Assembly: GCA_913059105.1 (NCBI GenBank)
Contig: CAJXRL010000145.1
Location: forward strand, 1 to 7,064
Source: an uncultured Flavobacteriales bacterium
Lineage (GTDB): Bacteria; Bacteroidota; Bacteroidia; Flavobacteriales_E; Vicingaceae
Length of the DNA stretch: 7,064 bases
Reading direction: 5' to 3'
Shown: piece by piece, positions 5,431-7,064 of the stretch
Position numbering within the stretch: position 1 is the stretch's first letter
How the letters are laid out: every line of letters begins with the position of its first letter
Notes under the pieces: generated by a model
Databases searched by the model: none
What the model saw: the letters and a program-made list of their open reading frames with translations, nothing else
Told to the model about the DNA's origin: nothing
Translations under genes and position numbers: made by a program

Positions 5431-5990
5431 AACAACAAATCAAGGGTTATATTTTGACGAACAGATATATTACAAAAGCGCTTCTGAAGAGGCCGCAAAA
5501 CAAAGAGCTTATAACAAATTTAAGTTTAAAGATTTTGAAATACAGAATTTTAAATTCGTAGAACATGAACGGAATGATCTTTTTTTTTACAATTGACTAT
5601 AAAGTTTCTGTAAATGGTATAGGTAAAAATACTTCTGAAAAATTATTAATACCATATAATGTATGGATTCCTATTGACAGTTATTTGAAATTAGACAACA
5701 TAACGTCAAGTGTTGATATTAAAAGAGGATTTACTATAGAGGATGTTTTTGAGCTAATAATTCCAGGAAATTACATGATTATGGAACTTCCAAAGGATAG
5801 AATAATTGAGAGTCAATACGGATATTATGAATTAATGATTGAGCGAATTAATAATAAATATTTATTAAAAAGAAAAGTACAGATCAAAAAGGGTTTTTAT
5901 GAAAATGAATCCTTCTAAGAATTCAAAAAACTAATAAAACAAATAAAGAGAATTGATAAATCAAAACTGGTTTTCAATTCCAAATCCTAA
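5384..5990 (+). pseudogene. remnant of a DUF3857/DUF3858 transglutaminase-type protein, C-terminal part, frameshifted
   Basis: Frame 2 (5384-5593) reads TNQGLYFDEQIYY... then FEIQNFKFVEHERNDLFF and breaks in a run of nine T (5580-5588). Removing one T joins it to frame 3 (to 5918): IDYKVSVNGIGKN, LLIPYNVWIP, GFTIEDVFELIIPGNY, ELPKDRIIESQYGYYEL, KRKVQIKKGFY. After a TAA at 5916-5918 the same frame continues as EFKKLIKQIKRIDKSKLVF to TAA 5988-5990. That order (beta-rich segment, ED-x-(Y/F)-E-x-x-IP, LP, ES-x-(F/Y)-G-x-Y, KG-x-Y, F-x-x-x-I-x-x-x-D-K-S-K) is how I know the end of Bacteroidota DUF3857/DUF3858 proteins, usually about 600-700 aa. Here the N-terminal DUF3857 and transglutaminase core are absent. 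The usual role is unknown; such proteins are exported. The frame breaks and stop could be real decay or homopolymer errors. Confidence 0.6.
5580..5588 (+). repeat. nine-T homopolymer at the frame break
   Basis: The run lies exactly where the DUF3858-like reading frame shifts. With eight T, the upstream frame (...NDLFF) continues directly into TIDYKVSVNG without loss of residues. This could be a slippage hotspot, a sequencing or assembly error, or a fixed inactivating insertion. Confidence 0.6.
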
Positions 5991-5996
5991 ACGTCT

Positions 5997-6221
5997 ATGA
6001 ATTTATTATTATTTCAACTACTCTGTGTCAGAGTGCACTTTTCACCTACCATTGCGTTCAACTACAACCATGACTTTAATAAAGACAAAACCAACCAAGA
6101 CTTTATAAGCACAGAGATTTCATCGTTAACTTTTCATGCAAATGATGCTTTCGAGATGGAATTTCTTCCAAACTCAATATTGTATTCAATTGACAGTAAA
6201 AATATTTCAATCATTTATTAG
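5997..6221 (+). CDS. doubtful small ORF, 74 aa
   Basis: ATG 5997 lies six bases after the last stop of the DUF3858 remnant and is in the same frame. The product starts with a hydrophobic stretch (MNLLLFQLLCV) but has no clean signal peptide. It continues with DFISTEISSLTFHANDAFEM and ends FLPNSILYSIDSKNISIIY. I recognise no domain. The alternating pattern near the end could be beta strands. It may be the tail of another decayed gene or a chance ORF in AT-rich DNA. A 6-bp hairpin (ACTCTG-TGT-CAGAGT, 6020-6034) sits inside it, which is slightly against coding. Confidence 0.25.
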   Translation: MNLLLFQLLCVRVHFSPTIAFNYNHDFNKDKTNQDFISTEISSLTFHANDAFEMEFLPNSILYSIDSKNISIIY

Positions 6222-6364
6222 TTTCTTGGCATGAAAAATAATTTTAATCAAAAAAAAGGCTACTCACTAAACGTATTAAAGTCCGTAAAGAGCAGATACT
6301 AATTCAACTTTGAGTGCAATAATAAAACAAAGAATATTAAATAGAATAGCTAAAATCAAATTTT

Positions 6365-6943
6365 ATGGAACCGGTTACAGATTGGGAAAAGCGATATCAA
6401 GATAAAAATACGGGATGGGACATAGGAAAGATTAGCTCACCTTTGAAGGAATACTTCGATCAATTAAACGATAAATCCGTTAAAATACTAATCCCCGGTT
6501 GCGGTAAAGGTCATGAAGCGGCCTATTTGCATAATAAAGGTTTCACAAACGTATTTTTATTAGACCTCGCTCCTTCTCCGCTCAAAGATTTTAAAAACCA
6601 ACACCCAACTTTCAGGAAAAAGCATTTAATCCAAGATAATTTTTTTGAACACCAAGGGCAATATGACCTCATTGTAGAACAAACTTTTTTCTGCGCTATA
6701 CATCCATCACATCGTCAGGAATATGCCAAGAAAGTTCACCAATTATTACTACCTAAAGGCAAACTAATGGGACTTTTGTGGTCCGTAAAATTGAACGAAG
6801 ATCACCCTCCTTTTGGTGGGAGCAAAGAAGAATACCATGACTACTTCGATGAGTATTTTGAATTTGTGCATTTTGGAAATGCTTACAATTCTATTAAACC
6901 TAGATCGGGAAGAGAATTGTTTTTATTGGCTCAAAAGAAATAG
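6365..6943 (+). CDS. SAM-dependent methyltransferase, TPMT / thiol-halide methyltransferase family, 192 aa
   Basis: The class I methyltransferase signature is clear: motif I IPGCGKGHE (43-51), an acidic end of strand 2 at Asp67 (LLDLAPSPL), Asp91 before NFFE, and YDLIVEQTFFCAIHP (100-114), followed by LLLPKGKLMGLLW (127-139). The N-terminal DWEKRY...NTGWDIG (6-21) and the late HPPFGGSKEEY (147-157) are typical of the TPMT superfamily, which includes thiopurine, thiol and halide methyltransferases. I cannot tell the substrate; transfer of a methyl group from SAM to a thiol or halide is the family-based guess. It is cytoplasmic with no signal peptide. Its length is slightly short but complete. 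ATG 6365 is the natural start, before the conserved Trp motif. The gap of 36 bases to the next gene on the same strand suggests they are co-transcribed. GC (about 42% in a sampled line) is higher than the accessory genes to its left. Confidence 0.88.
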   Translation: MEPVTDWEKRYQDKNTGWDIGKISSPLKEYFDQLNDKSVKILIPGCGKGHEAAYLHNKGFTNVFLLDLAPSPLKDFKNQHPTFRKKHLIQDNFFEHQGQYDLIVEQTFFCAIHPSHRQEYAKKVHQLLLPKGKLMGLLWSVKLNEDHPPFGGSKEEYHDYFDEYFEFVHFGNAYNSIKPRSGRELFLLAQKK

Positions 6944-6979
6944 CGGAAAGGCTTAATTTTAGTTCTTAGAAATTACGCT

Positions 6980-7040
6980 ATGCAAAACAAAACTCAAATT
7001 CTAAATCATCAGCAGATAGAACAAAAAATAACTCGTATTG
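6980..7040 (+). CDS. 5' end of a PyrR-like phosphoribosyltransferase (truncated by contig end)
   Basis: Only 20 full codons are genomic: MQNKTQILNHQQIEQKITRI, plus the first base of the next codon. The sequence then enters adapter, so the residues that follow in the raw frame (AVSYTHLT) are largely artefact. The pattern ILNHQQIEQKITRI is what I recall at the start of the Bacteroidota phosphoribosyltransferase family related to PyrR (nucleobase + PRPP chemistry), usually continuing as AYQIYE. Members often sit beside shikimate kinase. The PRPP-binding loop would be downstream and is not present, so assignment rests on the N-terminus only. It is on the same strand as the methyltransferase, 36 bases after its stop. 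Confidence 0.55.
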
Positions 7041-7064
7041 CTGTCTCTTATACACATCTGACGC
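7041..7064 (-). other. Nextera read-1-side sequencing adapter (artefact)
   Basis: Positions 7041-7059 (CTGTCTCTTATACACATCT) are the reverse complement of the 19-bp Tn5 mosaic end. Positions 7060-7064 (GACGC) are the start of the read-1 adapter complement. Genomic sequence ends at 7040. Confidence 0.98.

Noticed and set aside
6020..6034. 6-bp hairpin ACTCTG-TGT-CAGAGT as a terminator
   Set aside because: It has no adjacent T-tract and lies inside a possible ORF.
6231..6302. 23-codon ORF starting MKNNFNQKKGYSL
   Set aside because: It is too short and Lys/Asn-biased, as expected from AT-rich DNA, with no motif or supporting signal.
1..7064. CRISPR array, tRNA or rRNA genes, complete insertion sequence
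   Set aside because: I saw no regularly spaced repeats, no cloverleaf or rRNA signature, and no transposase-like protein on either strand.

Overview
The window looks like a short-read contig from a low-GC member of the Bacteroidota, probably a flavobacterium-like or related, perhaps marine, organism. Supporting signs are signal peptides ending in Ala-Gln, a large Asp-box (VPS10/sortilin-like) propeller protein, a DUF3857/DUF3858-type fragment, a PyrR-like phosphoribosyltransferase start, no clear Shine-Dalgarno sequences, and upstream motifs of the Bacteroidota TTTG / TAnnTTTG type. Both ends are Illumina Nextera adapter, not genome: 1-46 (including an i7 index) and 7041-7064. Genomic sequence is therefore 47-7040.

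Layout: 48-260 is the 3' end of an unrecognised AT-rich gene (+). It converges on a large minus-strand gene (373-3657) for a secreted, roughly 1,094-residue, multi-Asp-box beta-propeller protein. Next comes an AT-rich accessory stretch (3664-6364). It holds a nested palindrome (3988-4040), a lipoprotein gene of unknown function (4085-4762), a repeat-rich non-coding block (4763-5184) with long inverted repeats, tandem hairpins, a probable terminator and a probable promoter, then a broken region (5185-5990). The broken region has an intact-looking secreted-protein N-terminus followed, in other frames, by the C-terminal part of a DUF3857/DUF3858 transglutaminase-type protein. A small doubtful ORF (5997-6221) follows. 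Housekeeping-like sequence resumes with a TPMT-family methyltransferase (6365-6943) and the first 20 codons of a PyrR-like phosphoribosyltransferase (6980-7040).

The accessory stretch is the interesting part. The lipoprotein gene is bracketed by a perfect 11-bp inverted repeat (4036-4046 and 4972-4982). The right copy overlaps the left arm of a second, 28-30 nt imperfect inverted repeat (4976-5003 and 5141-5170), which encloses 137 bp containing two CTGC/GCAG hairpins and a candidate promoter. This resembles a gene-cassette or MITE-like arrangement: boundary repeat, small exported-protein gene, terminator, promoter, next boundary, next gene. No integrase or transposase is visible, so the mobility idea is inference. 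Sampled 60-base lines are about 47% GC in the propeller gene, 23-28% in the accessory genes and about 42% in the methyltransferase, which fits an inserted or turned-over segment between older genes.
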